NCBI RefSeq assembly: GCF_036703385.1
Contig: NZ_DATNPA010000043.1
Span: 1-36,820 of the forward strand
Source of the DNA: Allocoleopsis sp036703385
GTDB taxonomy: Bacteria > Cyanobacteriota > Cyanobacteriia > Cyanobacteriales > Coleofasciculaceae
Length of the DNA: 36,820 nucleotides
Direction of reading: 5' to 3'
Shown here: one piece after another, positions 6,851 through 15,906 of the stretch
Position numbering within the stretch: position 1 is the first letter of the stretch
How the letters are laid out: each line of letters opens with the position of its first letter
Made by a program: the position numbers and the translations under genes
The notes under the pieces: generated by a model
What the model was told of the DNA's origin: nothing
Database searches by the model: none
What the model saw: the letters and a program-made list of their open reading frames with translations, nothing else

Positions 6851-9800
6851 ATGGAGCGGTGTCAGCCTCCAACCCTGCAATTCAATGAAATGAATATGGT
6901 TAGTCGCAACGTCAGCGATCGCACTATATCCCCTACCACAAGCGATCGCACCCTGCCCTATTCAGGACTGACCTCCCCTGAGGTCAAGGTCAACCGCCAA
7001 AAGTACGGTGCTAACGTTCTCACTCCTCCAGAACGTGACCCGTGGTGGAAATTGTTCTTGGGAAAATTTGAAGACCCAGTCATCCGTATCTTGATGATTG
7101 CTGCTGTGATTGCCATCAGTGTAGGAATTGTTGAGGACGAATACATCGAGGGCTTGGGGATTATAGCTGCCATCTTACTGGCGACAACACTTGCCTTCAT
7201 TAATGAATATAAAGCGAGTCAAGAATTTGAAATTTTGAACCAAGTTTATGATGAAGTCCCAGCCAAGGTCATTCGAGACGGTCACTTTACCAGTATTCCT
7301 CGCAAAGACTTGGTGGTCGGCGACATTGTTTATATTGAACAGGGTGAAGAAGTCCCAGCGGACGGAGAGGTTTTAGAAGAAGTCTCTCTCTATCTCGATC
7401 AGTCCAAAATTACGGGAGAATCAGAACCCGTTAAGAAGTACGCCCAGGCAAATGCAGAGGCATATAGTAGTGCAGAGGCGACCTACCCAGCTTATAAGGT
7501 CTATCGCGGTACGATTGTTGAGCAGGGAGAAGGATTATTTGAGCTGACTGCCGTTGGCGACCAAACTGAAATTGGGAAAGTGGCGACAGCAGTGGCAACG
7601 GTGGAATCCGGGGAAAAAACACCGCTCAATGTCCAACTCGAACGACTTAGTAAACTAATTGGTGTAGTAGGTCTTTCCTTTTCAGGTTTAATATTCGTTG
7701 CGCTAGTTGTGCGTGGCTTTGCAACTGGGGAGTTAAGTCTCACATTCCAACAGGCATATTTTGCCGGACTGCTGATTATAAGTGTACTCGTGGCGCTTGT
7801 TCGAGTTTGGCTCCCTGTAATCTACGATGGCTTTGAACTTGCTGGCACTGAGGTTGAACCCCCCCATTGGCTAGAGAGCGATCGCTTGGTGGAATGGATT
7901 AAAACGGGTATTCTCGCGTTAGGGTTTTTGGCGCTGGGAATTGCTATGGGCTATGCGTTGGGACTCCTGCCACCCTCCGGACAGAGCTGGTTACCAAACA
8001 GTGTAGCTAGGGCATTGCTCAATTATTTTATGGTTGCGGTCACCATTATTGTTGTGGCAGTCCCTGAAGGCTTGGCGATGAGCGTAACGCTCTCCCTAGC
8101 TTACAGTATGCGAAAAATGGCAGCGTCCCATAATCTCGTGCGGCGAATGCACGCCTGTGAGACGATTGGAGCCGCGACAGTTATTTGTTCGGATAAAACA
8201 GGCACGCTTACCCAAAACCAAATGCGGGTGCAAGAGGTCAACTTTCCTTGCCTGAATTCCCAGCAACCCGATGTTCAGTGGGCTCAATCATTAATTGCTG
8301 AAGCGATCGCAGCCAATAGCACAGCGGATTTAGAGAAAAAGCCACTCTGTTCACCTGTTGCGATCGGGAATGCAACGGAGGGAGCTTTACTTTTATGGCT
8401 CGATAATCAAAATATTGATTACATTCCTTATCGGAATAACTTTCAGTCTAAATTTCGATTTTCCTTCTCAGCTCAGAAAAAATACATGAGGACGTTGGGA
8501 ACATCATCGGTAACCAGCGGAGATGTTCTCTACATTAAAGGTGCACCAGAGGTTATTTTAGAACACTGCTCACAAATTCTCACTGAAGAGGGTAAGACCC
8601 GACTCACTGATCACACGGCTATTCTTGCTAGCCTGAAAGCTTACCAACAGCGTGGAATGCGAACTCTGGGGTTTGCTTATCAAGATATTTCCCAGGAGGC
8701 AACCGAGATAGAACTTGATGAGATTGACCATTCTTTAACTTGGTTAGGATTTGTTGCCATTTCTGACCCCTTGCGTTCAGACGTGCCTGACGCTATTTGT
8801 GCCTGTCTAGATGCAGGAATTCAGGTCAAAGTTGTGACGGGAGATAGCCCAGAAACGGTTCTGGAAATTGTGCGTCAGATTGGTCTTTGGCAAGAGGGTG
8901 ATAGCAACCCTAGCCGTTATCTGCATCTGACAGGTCAACAATTTAACCAATTGAGTGATGAGGAAGCCAAACTTGCTGTCAAAGAGTTGAAAGTTCTTTC
9001 TAGAGCTTGTCCCCTGGATAAGTTTCGCTTGGTGAAACTATTACAAGAAAATGGCCACATTGTTGGCGTTACCGGGGACGGAACAAATGATGCAGCTGCA
9101 CTGAAGCAAGCTCATGTTGGCTTAGCAATGGGAAGTGGCACGGCGATCACCAAAGAAGCTAGTGATATTATCCTGCTCGATGATTCTTTCCGCAGCATTG
9201 TCAATGCGATTGTTTGGGGTCGATCTCTGTATGAGAATATTCAGCGATTTATTCTTTTTCAATTAACGATTAATGTTGCAGCCTTGGGAATTGCTTTATT
9301 GGGGCCATTTCTGGGAGTAGCACTTCCTTTGACTGTCACTCAAATGCTCTGGGTGAATTTAATTATGGATACGTTTGCCGCTTTAGCATTAGCGACAGAA
9401 CCCCCGCACTGGAGTGTCATGGAGCGTTATCCCCGTGACCCAGAAGCCTTTATCGTTTCCAAATCAATGGCGAAGAACATTTTGATTACAGGCTTGGGGT
9501 TTTTGATTTTTCTGGTTGGCTTTTTACTTTATATTCGTAGAGATGAAGGTCTAACCCCTTATGAACTTTCTGTCTTTTTTGCTGTCTTTGTTATGTTCCA
9601 GTTTTGGAATTTATTTAATGCTCGATGCTTGGGTTTAAAGCAGTCTGCTTTTGCCCACCTTTCTAAAAACAAAGGATTTATCATCATCGGTGCGACAATC
9701 TTTTTCGGTCAAATCCTGATTATTCAGTTTGGTGGCAGTGTCTTTAGAACGGTACCCTTGCCTTGGAACGACTGGATCGGCATTATTGGAGGAACCTCTG

Positions 9801-9895
9801 TCGTTCTCTGGATTGGGGAAGTATCGCGATTGATTATACGGTTGCGATCGAACAATAATCGGGGTAAACCTGAGCCCATTTCCGTCAACTCTTGA
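6851..9895 (+). CDS. Calcium-translocating P-type ATPase, PMCA type
   Basis: This full-length 1014-residue P2-type ATPase has a cation-transporter N-terminal domain (YSGLTSPEVKVNRQKYG), the actuator motif ITGESEPV, the M4 cation-site motif VAVPEGLAMSV, the phosphorylation motif ICSDKTGTLT with the aspartate at residue 448, the ATP-binding KGAPEVIL, and the hinge TGDGTNDAAAL. The VPEGLA site and overall order fit Ca2+ pumps of the PMCA/SERCA group, which use ATP to export Ca2+ from the cytoplasm. Between M3 and M4 there is a soluble stretch with a further hydrophobic helix (about residues 315-380), longer than in small bacterial pumps. Possible starts are ATG 6851, 6890 and 6896; none has a good ribosome binding site. 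Two HIP1 sites near the start encode two SDRT copies. A two-component system follows downstream, but the 340-base spacer gives no proof of linked expression. Confidence 0.9.
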   Translation: MERCQPPTLQFNEMNMVSRNVSDRTISPTTSDRTLPYSGLTSPEVKVNRQKYGANVLTPPERDPWWKLFLGKFEDPVIRILMIAAVIAISVGIVEDEYIEGLGIIAAILLATTLAFINEYKASQEFEILNQVYDEVPAKVIRDGHFTSIPRKDLVVGDIVYIEQGEEVPADGEVLEEVSLYLDQSKITGESEPVKKYAQANAEAYSSAEATYPAYKVYRGTIVEQGEGLFELTAVGDQTEIGKVATAVATVESGEKTPLNVQLERLSKLIGVVGLSFSGLIFVALVVRGFATGELSLTFQQAYFAGLLIISVLVALVRVWLPVIYDGFELAGTEVEPPHWLESDRLVEWIKTGILALGFLALGIAMGYALGLLPPSGQSWLPNSVARALLNYFMVAVTIIVVAVPEGLAMSVTLSLAYSMRKMAASHNLVRRMHACETIGAATVICSDKTGTLTQNQMRVQEVNFPCLNSQQPDVQWAQSLIAEAIAANSTADLEKKPLCSPVAIGNATEGALLLWLDNQNIDYIPYRNNFQSKFRFSFSAQKKYMRTLGTSSVTSGDVLYIKGAPEVILEHCSQILTEEGKTRLTDHTAILASLKAYQQRGMRTLGFAYQDISQEATEIELDEIDHSLTWLGFVAISDPLRSDVPDAICACLDAGIQVKVVTGDSPETVLEIVRQIGLWQEGDSNPSRYLHLTGQQFNQLSDEEAKLAVKELKVLSRACPLDKFRLVKLLQENGHIVGVTGDGTNDAAALKQAHVGLAMGSGTAITKEASDIILLDDSFRSIVNAIVWGRSLYENIQRFILFQLTINVAALGIALLGPFLGVALPLTVTQMLWVNLIMDTFAALALATEPPHWSVMERYPRDPEAFIVSKSMAKNILITGLGFLIFLVGFLLYIRRDEGLTPYELSVFFAVFVMFQFWNLFNARCLGLKQSAFAHLSKNKGFIIIGATIFFGQILIIQFGGSVFRTVPLPWNDWIGIIGGTSVVLWIGEVSRLIIRLRSNNNRGKPEPISVNS

Positions 9896-10237
9896 AGGAT
9901 GACTCATTACTAATTCCGGCAATTGAGCTGCAAAGGAGACAAGCAGCAAGTTTGGTTCGCTAGAAATTATAGCATTTTTGGTTACTCTGCCCCCTAGAAA
10001 AAACCGAGACAATAGTACTCGGATAATTTCGTGTATTTTCCTCTCATTGAAAAATTTTAATCTTTATCAAATCAATAAAAAATACTAGCTAGAGAGAGCA
10101 GTAAATTAAATATAATTTTATATTCTACGATTAGACTAGGAAGAGAAAGGTTAATTATTTTTGTATTTTTTAGGGGAAATTACGTAATTTAAATATTTCA
10201 AAACGGACTTTATTTCATTATTTGAAGAAGGAGAAGC
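9896..10237. other. AT-rich intergenic region in front of the small peptide and rppA/rppB
   Basis: No gene is seen. The second half is strongly AT-rich and holds a perfect 14-bp palindrome, AAATTACGTAATTT, at 10177-10190, 47 bases before the small ORF. A weak 5-bp hairpin CCGAG/CTCGG (10004-10022) lies behind the ATPase but lacks a T run. The region probably carries the promoter of the operon that follows. Confidence 0.6.
10177..10190. promoter_or_regulatory. 14-bp perfect palindrome, possible operator
   Basis: AAATTACGTAATTT is exactly self-complementary and lies upstream of the small peptide/rppA/rppB set. It could bind a dimeric regulator. OmpR-type regulators such as RppA usually use direct repeats instead, and AT-rich DNA produces palindromes by chance, so support is weak. 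Confidence 0.25.
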
Positions 10238-10408
10238 ATGATGAAGAGGCTAATAGAAGCAGTGATTATAACTATCGCTTTAGCAATAGCCGCCGATCCA
10301 GCATTGCTCACCACAGGTGCTACACTTTTTCAGGTATCTGGTCAATCGGTTGAAATGAACTCAGGGAATATAGCCCTTGGCACCGCCCAAATACCAACTG
10401 ACCACTAG
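10238..10408 (+). CDS. Small secreted or membrane peptide encoded ahead of rppA (56 aa)
   Basis: An ATG ATG start at 10238 and 10241 is preceded by AAGAAGGAGAAGC, an excellent ribosome binding site, and the frame runs to TAG at 10406-10408, only 17 bases before the rppA start. The product begins MMKRLIEAVIITIALAIAAD, a basic N-terminus followed by a hydrophobic helix typical of a signal peptide or membrane anchor. It continues with a short polar tail (SGQSVEMNSGNIALGTAQ). No family is recognised. The strong ribosome binding site, tight spacing to rppA and signal-like N-terminus argue for a real gene, probably co-transcribed with the two-component pair. It might be a ligand, a sensor partner or a leader; these are inferences. 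Confidence 0.6.
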   Translation: MMKRLIEAVIITIALAIAADPALLTTGATLFQVSGQSVEMNSGNIALGTAQIPTDH

Positions 10409-10425
10409 AGAGAAGGTGTGTTTCC

Positions 10426-11124
10426 ATGCGGGTATTGCTGGTTGAAGATGAGCCAGATCTGGGAGCTGCAATTAAGCGGGCTTTGTATCAATCAGGCTAT
10501 ATCGTTGACTGGGTTCTGAGTGGAACAGAGGCTTGGGAGCAGTTAGAAAACCAGTGGACACAATACACCTTAGCTATCTTCGATTGGCTCCTGCCTGGAT
10601 TGTCAGGAATCGAGCTGTTAAAGCGTTTGAGAGGTCAAAAGCGCCCTTTACCTGTGCTGATGCTAACGGCAAAAGACAGCATGGAGGATAAGGTAACGGG
10701 TTTAGATGCAGGTGCCGATGACTATTTAGTCAAACCCTTTGGTATGCCGGAACTATTGGCACGGGTTCGAGCCTTGCAAAGGCGACAGCCTCAGTTACAA
10801 TCACAGCAGCTACAAGTCGGCAATCTCACATTGGATTACAGTACCTACTCAGTTTGGCGAATTGACCAAGCAGGTGAACAACAGGTGATTCCGATGACAG
10901 CTAAGGAATTTCAGCTTTTAGAGTATTTCATGAGGCATCCCAACCAAATTATTACCCGCGATCAGCTTCTAGATCAGCTTTGGGAATTGGGTAGCGAACC
11001 CCTGAGTCATGTAGTGGCAGCACAAATACGACTTTTGCGGCGCAAGCTGGCAATTCCAGGATTTGAGGATTTAATTGAAACAGTCTATGGCTTGGGTTAT
11101 CGGTTTAACCCGACTAAAGTCTGA
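10426..11124 (+). CDS. rppA: OmpR/PhoB-family response regulator RppA
   Basis: Residues 1-115 are a receiver domain with the acidic pair E7/D8, phospho-acceptor D53 (IFDWLLPG), conserved T (MLTAKD) and K (LVKPFG). Residues about 125-228 are a winged-helix DNA-binding domain (PMTAKEFQLLEYF, VVAAQIRLLRRKLA, ETVYGLGYRF). The sequence and its partner kinase fit the cyanobacterial RppA/RppB pair; in Synechocystis the same pair has been described in redox control of photosynthesis genes and, under the name NrsR/NrsS, in nickel response. The ATG has AGAAGG upstream at good spacing. The gene follows the small peptide by 17 bases and precedes rppB by 17-26 bases, so the three are probably one operon. 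The signal sensed here cannot be told from the sequence. Confidence 0.85.
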   Translation: MRVLLVEDEPDLGAAIKRALYQSGYIVDWVLSGTEAWEQLENQWTQYTLAIFDWLLPGLSGIELLKRLRGQKRPLPVLMLTAKDSMEDKVTGLDAGADDYLVKPFGMPELLARVRALQRRQPQLQSQQLQVGNLTLDYSTYSVWRIDQAGEQQVIPMTAKEFQLLEYFMRHPNQIITRDQLLDQLWELGSEPLSHVVAAQIRLLRRKLAIPGFEDLIETVYGLGYRFNPTKV

Positions 11125-11141
11125 GGCGACAGAGGCAGACT

Positions 11142-12536
11142 TTGCAAACAATGAATCAAAATAGACTGTTTCGGCTAACTCGCTGGCGATTAGCAAGTGG
11201 GTATGCTGGGGTGATGGGGGTGATTCTGGGTTTGTCTGGATTAGGGGTTTACGAAGCGATCGCACATGCTCATTGGATGACGATTGACCGAGAATTAGAC
11301 ACTGTGGCTGGAACGCTGCATGACAGCCTTGAACCCGTTCTCAAACAGCCTGGACGCCTAGAACCCGGAATAAAACACTTGTTGCCCGATGTGTGTGCAG
11401 TGGGAAGCAACTGCTCTAATGTCACAAACTCTCAACGTCATACAGTTGGGGCTATCCACCAAGGCCAATATTATATGCGCTTATTGGATCGCTCCGGACA
11501 GTTGGTAGCTTTAGCGGGGCTGCAACCGGAACAATTGCCCATCACTTCTAACCAACAAGAATGGCAAAACCTTACGGATGCTGCTGGAATTCGCTACCGC
11601 CAAATTACATTTATCCTCCACACCCAGGATTATCGAGTTTGGGGTTACATCCAAGTTGGGCGAAGTTTGCAAGACTTTGAAAAGTATCTCGCCGCCGTAA
11701 AATGGATTTTATTTGTGGGGCTACCGCTGGCAATGCTTCTGGTAGCAGGTTCTAGCTGGTGGCTAGCAGGGCTGGCGATACAGCCGATTTACCGCTCTTA
11801 TCAACAAATTCAACAGTTTACCGCCGACGCGGCTCACGAGTTGAGAACCCCTTTGGCAGCGATTCGAGCAACGGTTGAATCAACGTTAATGTTGCCGACT
11901 ATGAGTGAGCAGGAAGCACGAGACACCTTACAAACCACACGGCGTCAGAGTCAGCGACTGCAAGAACTTGCCGAGGATTTACTTATGCTGTGCCGCATCG
12001 ATCAGCAATTGAGAGGCATCCGCCAACCCCTAATCCGGGGAGATTGTGTGAATATCAACGATTTGGTAAGTGATGTGGCAGAGGAACTATCCGCCTTAGC
12101 CTTCGCGGCGGATGTGTTGCTGACGAGCCAGATTCGGGTATCTGAACCGTTGGAGGTAACAGGCGATGCGGAGCAACTCTATCGCCTGGTTTCCAATTTA
12201 GTCGTCAATGCCATTCGATACACTCCTTGTGAGGGTGAAGTGACACTAATTTTGGATTGCTGTTCCCATTACGCCGTGATTTACGTCCAAGATACGGGGA
12301 TTGGGATTGCACCGGAGGAGCAGACGCGGATTTTTGACCGATTTTACCGCGTAAGTAGCGATCGCTCTTTAACAACTGGTGGTTCGGGCTTGGGATTGCC
12401 TATTGCCAATGCGATCGCACAAGCTCATCACGGTAGCATCAGCGTGCAAAGCGAGTTAGGGAAAGGCAGCACGTTTACCATTAAACTGCCTCTGCGGGGA
12501 ATTGGTACAACCGATAATCTCTTATCAATCCTCTAA
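11142..12536 (+). CDS. rppB: Sensor histidine kinase RppB
   Basis: The protein has two membrane helices (about 20-40 and 187-210) around a periplasmic sensor domain of about 145 residues. The cytoplasmic part has an H-box with H232 (AAHELRTPLAAIRA), an N-box NLVVNAIRYTP, DTGIGIAPEE, FDRFYRV and GGSGLGLPIA, so it is a complete kinase. The sensor loop carries C85 and C91 (DVCAVGSNCSN) and several histidines, which could bind metal or respond to redox; this is inference. It is the cognate partner of RppA. The call uses TTG at 11142, placed six bases after AGAGG; ATG at 11151 is the alternative but would put that site 15 bases away. The stop codon lies inside the left arm of a 17-bp hairpin. Confidence 0.85.
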   Translation: MQTMNQNRLFRLTRWRLASGYAGVMGVILGLSGLGVYEAIAHAHWMTIDRELDTVAGTLHDSLEPVLKQPGRLEPGIKHLLPDVCAVGSNCSNVTNSQRHTVGAIHQGQYYMRLLDRSGQLVALAGLQPEQLPITSNQQEWQNLTDAAGIRYRQITFILHTQDYRVWGYIQVGRSLQDFEKYLAAVKWILFVGLPLAMLLVAGSSWWLAGLAIQPIYRSYQQIQQFTADAAHELRTPLAAIRATVESTLMLPTMSEQEARDTLQTTRRQSQRLQELAEDLLMLCRIDQQLRGIRQPLIRGDCVNINDLVSDVAEELSALAFAADVLLTSQIRVSEPLEVTGDAEQLYRLVSNLVVNAIRYTPCEGEVTLILDCCSHYAVIYVQDTGIGIAPEEQTRIFDRFYRVSSDRSLTTGGSGLGLPIANAIAQAHHGSISVQSELGKGSTFTIKLPLRGIGTTDNLLSIL

Positions 12537-12571
12537 TCAGAAGTTCCCCGCGACGCGGGGAACTTCTGATT
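12535..12571. terminator. 17-bp perfect hairpin at the rppB stop, probable transcript end
   Basis: Bases 12535-12551 are exactly complementary to 12555-12571 with a GAC loop; the stem is GC-rich at its tip (TTCCCCGC). It overlaps the rppB stop codon and lies between rppB and the convergent CHAT gene, as expected for a terminator or 3' stability element. There is no T run on either side, so intrinsic termination in the classical form is not assured. Confidence 0.5.
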
Positions 12572-12738
12572 AGGAGCAACTAGAGCGGAGAGTAATGACC
12601 CGACTCGGCCATATCTGACTTTTTGTGGTTGCATTCAGAGAACCAATCCTTGGCTCAACACAAGGCTGAAATCTTGATCTGACAAGCATTCCAATTCCTA
12701 CTTTGCGGCTGGTGTCAGCTTTGCTATATTTGCGCCTA

Positions 12739-15549
12739 TTACATCCAATTGCCAATCAAAATGAAGGGTGCCCAATAGTAAGGATGAGCAAAACTAGGAG
12801 CAGTACTATTGGTTAAAGCAGTTTGCGAAGCCTGTCTTGGTCTAATCTCCAGGCTTGCCCTAGAGTCTGCACTCTCAGCTCTTGGCACACTACCCCTTAA
12901 CAGAAAAAGTTGGGCTTGCCGTAGGGCTGAGGCTTTCGTTATTGGTGCAGTGGAGCTTCCTTTTGCCAAGTTGCCGTAGAAGTTTTGCATCAGTCGGCTC
13001 GTGCTTTCATCATTAACTTGCCACAGGGAAGCCATAACCGCCTTAGCCCCAGCATTGAGAAAGTAGTAACTGATACCTGAAATCTCGGTGCCATCCTGTC
13101 CCGGGCCACCGAGTGCTGTCTCGCAAGCTGACAGTACCACTAAGTGAACCTGACGCAAATCTTGCAAGGTAGCAATCGTTGGAATAGCTAATTCCTTACC
13201 CGTACCTAACAGAAGATAGGAAGCATCTGGGTTACCAGGCACGAATTTTCCATGAGTGGCAATATGCAACAGTTGGTGACCCACGAGATGATCGCGTAGC
13301 GCCCGAAAGTCGAAAGCACTGTTAAGAAACTCTAAACCGGGATAAATTCCTTGCGTATCGTTCGGCTTTTTCCGCACAATGGCATCTAATTCAGCAGGTA
13401 CATTGGGCAGAGGATTAAAGCCAGCGACGCCGTTAGACAAACCCAGTGCCAAAACAGAGGTATTTTGATTACTAAGGCGATCGCGCAGATCCGTCAGGTC
13501 AGCTGAAAGCACTGTGGAAATGGCATAGTTCTCAATCAGATAGTTTTTTCCATCAAATAAAGCACTCATGGGAATGTAGCGCGTGGCTCGATCCAATGAG
13601 AAAACCAAGTTTTGAATTTTATTGGCTTTTAGTTCCACTTCGAGGGGCAAAATAAGCCAATCGTAAAGTTGCTTACCCGTCGCCTTCACAGCGGCAAGAT
13701 CAGAATTAGAGTCTTGCAGTAATTGGCGGAACTTCAAGACAGTCTCCGCCAGATGGCGTTCTCCTACGTTGTTAACTTTAAAACTGTTGACAATGCCGCC
13801 CTTAGATGCCCACAACAGCCAGATTTTGTCTTCTAGCACCAAAGGATAAATCAGTACAGTGTGCGGTTGGACTTCAACAATTTCTTGGGTTTTGCTCAGT
13901 TTTTTAGGGTCAAAAAAAGCATCATCTTCAGCGCGGCGAGTGCGAATTTCTTGTTCTAGCTGCCTCACGGTTTGGTTGTAGCGCTGCGTTAAGGCATCAC
14001 GCTGATCTAACAGCCGCGAGAGAGCCTCACATTGAGTCTGCTGGCACGTTTCTAGCTGCTGCCCAAACCTAATCAGAGTGCCATACTCTTTAACAATTTG
14101 TTTTTCAGTTGGATTTAAGGCAATTCCAGTCGTCTGAACCCCTGCCCGAGTATCTTTGGTGAAGTTGCGAATCTCCTGTATCTTCAACAGTTCCAATACC
14201 TGCTGTGCCTCTAAAACCCGCCCTTGCGATAGTAAAAGGGTGGCTAGCGAGCGATAGGTATAGGCTACCGTTTTTGTATACGACTCCTGTTGTTCACGCG
14301 GCAGCACTCGTATATCTTGTCGAATTGCCTCAGCGAGGTTGACAAATTGTTTGTAAAAAATGATAGCTAACTCGGGCTGCTTTTGTTTTTCTAACAAGGC
14401 ACCGATATTAGTAAGAGTAATTCCCTCCGTGGCATGAACCTTTAGCTCTCGGTTAATGGCTAAGGCTTGTTGATAAAATTCCAACGCTTGGGGATACTGA
14501 CCGATATTGTAGTAAGCTAATCCGATGTTATTCAGAGTTGTTCCTTCCTCAGCCCGAAGGTGGGATTCTCGGAAAATGGGTAAGGCTTGCTGATAGAATT
14601 CTAGTGCTTTTGTAGTCTGACTGAGACCGTCATAAACTAACCCAATGTTGTTGAGAGTCGCTCCCTCTTCAGCGCGAACTCCCGTTTCTCTGTGGATGGC
14701 TAAGGCTTGCTTAAAGAATTGTAGGGATTCGAGATACTGACTTAAGCCTTGGGAATTTTGACCCAGATAATAATAAGCTAACCCAATGTTGTTGAGAACC
14801 TTCGCCTCTTCAGCTCGATTTCTGAATTCTCTGAAAATGGATAAAGCTTGCTGATGAAATTCCAGCGCCTTGGCATACTGTCCCAAATCGACGTATACTA
14901 ACCCAATGTTATCCAGGGTCGTTCCAACATCTACCTTGTTGCCAATTTCTCTGTGGATGGCTAAGGCTTGCTCAAACAACTCCATCGCCCTAGAATACTG
15001 ACCCAAATTACTGTAAACCTCTCCAAGGTTGTTGAAAGTTTTCCCAACCCCTACGCGATCGCCAACTTCTTGATGAATCAAAAGAGCCTGCTGCAAAACG
15101 TCCAGCGCTTTGGAATATAGACTCAGACCGTTGTAAACTTTCCCAAGATTGTCGAGATTTTTTCCTTCTCCAGACCGATCTTTCACTTCTTTAGAGATTG
15201 CCAAAGCTTGTTGCAAACTTTCCAAGGCTTTGGCATCTTGGCTCCAACCGATGTAGACTTCTCCAAGGGAATTGAGGGCTGCTGCTTCGCCTGCCCGATC
15301 GCACAGTTCTCTGTAAATCGCTAAAGCTTGCTGGACTTTCTCTAACGCGGCTTGGAATTGAGATTTATCCAGCTGCCGTTTTCCCTCTTGTAGCAGTTGC
15401 CAAGCATCAGCTTTTCGCTCACTCCTCGTTTGCGCCCATGCTAAAGTGCTTGATTTTCCTAGGTTAGTTCCATTCAGGAGTATAGGAGAAGCTAAACAGA
15501 GGAAAAGTATAGCCGTTATGAAGGTTTTGAACATCTTCGGTTGAGGCAT
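12739..15549 (-). CDS. Secreted TPR-CHAT protein (caspase-like peptidase)
   Basis: I start at the ATG at 15549 because GAGG lies at good spacing before it; an in-frame GTG five codons earlier is less likely. The 936-residue product has a signal peptide (hydrophobic ITAILFLCLASPILL, likely cut after AWA at 39), then nine tetratricopeptide repeats (about 45-420) of the form LNNIGLVY...KALEFYQQALAI, a helical linker, and a C-terminal CHAT domain. The CHAT domain has the caspase-type dyad: the histidine of IATHGKF (H766) and the cysteine of LSACETALGG (C809). CHAT domains are cysteine peptidases; some, in other systems, are activated by partner proteins bound to TPRs. Here the signal peptide suggests a periplasmic or envelope site. 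The substrate is unknown. It is divergent from a DUF928 gene, a frequent cyanobacterial companion. Confidence 0.88.
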   Translation of the reverse strand: MPQPKMFKTFITAILFLCLASPILLNGTNLGKSSTLAWAQTRSERKADAWQLLQEGKRQLDKSQFQAALEKVQQALAIYRELCDRAGEAAALNSLGEVYIGWSQDAKALESLQQALAISKEVKDRSGEGKNLDNLGKVYNGLSLYSKALDVLQQALLIHQEVGDRVGVGKTFNNLGEVYSNLGQYSRAMELFEQALAIHREIGNKVDVGTTLDNIGLVYVDLGQYAKALEFHQQALSIFREFRNRAEEAKVLNNIGLAYYYLGQNSQGLSQYLESLQFFKQALAIHRETGVRAEEGATLNNIGLVYDGLSQTTKALEFYQQALPIFRESHLRAEEGTTLNNIGLAYYNIGQYPQALEFYQQALAINRELKVHATEGITLTNIGALLEKQKQPELAIIFYKQFVNLAEAIRQDIRVLPREQQESYTKTVAYTYRSLATLLLSQGRVLEAQQVLELLKIQEIRNFTKDTRAGVQTTGIALNPTEKQIVKEYGTLIRFGQQLETCQQTQCEALSRLLDQRDALTQRYNQTVRQLEQEIRTRRAEDDAFFDPKKLSKTQEIVEVQPHTVLIYPLVLEDKIWLLWASKGGIVNSFKVNNVGERHLAETVLKFRQLLQDSNSDLAAVKATGKQLYDWLILPLEVELKANKIQNLVFSLDRATRYIPMSALFDGKNYLIENYAISTVLSADLTDLRDRLSNQNTSVLALGLSNGVAGFNPLPNVPAELDAIVRKKPNDTQGIYPGLEFLNSAFDFRALRDHLVGHQLLHIATHGKFVPGNPDASYLLLGTGKELAIPTIATLQDLRQVHLVVLSACETALGGPGQDGTEISGISYYFLNAGAKAVMASLWQVNDESTSRLMQNFYGNLAKGSSTAPITKASALRQAQLFLLRGSVPRAESADSRASLEIRPRQASQTALTNSTAPSFAHPYYWAPFILIGNWM

Positions 15550-15906
15550 GGAAACAATCCTCACGTTCGCCCCTGCATGTCTAATTCTAAGTCAGTTTGC
15601 CTAGGGCAGAACTGATGTGCTAATTCTACAGACGGTTAGGAGCATAGCATCAAAACATGCAGGGGGTCTAATTTCTCAACGGTGAAGACTGACGTACTCT
15701 ATAAATAGACTGTATTATGCATTAACTTTCATTACCTCTTGAAGCGTGGTTTTTGCCAACAAAATATAAGAGAGCTTGTTTGAAAATCCTTCCTTAAAAT
15801 TTTTCAAAAACTGTAGCACTTCATGCTAAATTTATGATTCATACTTTTGCTGTTCAGTCAAGGCGTAAGTTCTAGTCTATTCCTTTGACTAGGAGAATGT
15901 TTAAGC
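15550..15906. other. Divergent intergenic region between CHAT-TPR and DUF928
   Basis: No gene is seen. Close to the CHAT start is an 11-bp perfect inverted repeat, 15570-15580 against 15655-15665, enclosing 74 bases that contain two direct copies of CTAATTCTA (15581-15589, 15620-15628). This lies in the probable 5' leader or promoter of the CHAT gene. The remaining half, toward DUF928, is AT-rich and must hold its promoter, though no well-spaced -35/-10 pair was found. Confidence 0.55.

Noticed and set aside
9635..10012. A 125-codon minus-strand frame over the ATPase 3' end
   Set aside because: Mostly antisense to conserved ATPase membrane helices, with no ribosome binding site and poor protein-like composition.
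10004..10022. CCGAG/CTCGG hairpin as terminator of the calcium ATPase
   Set aside because: Only a 5-bp stem with a 9-base loop and no T run; it lies over 100 bases past the stop.
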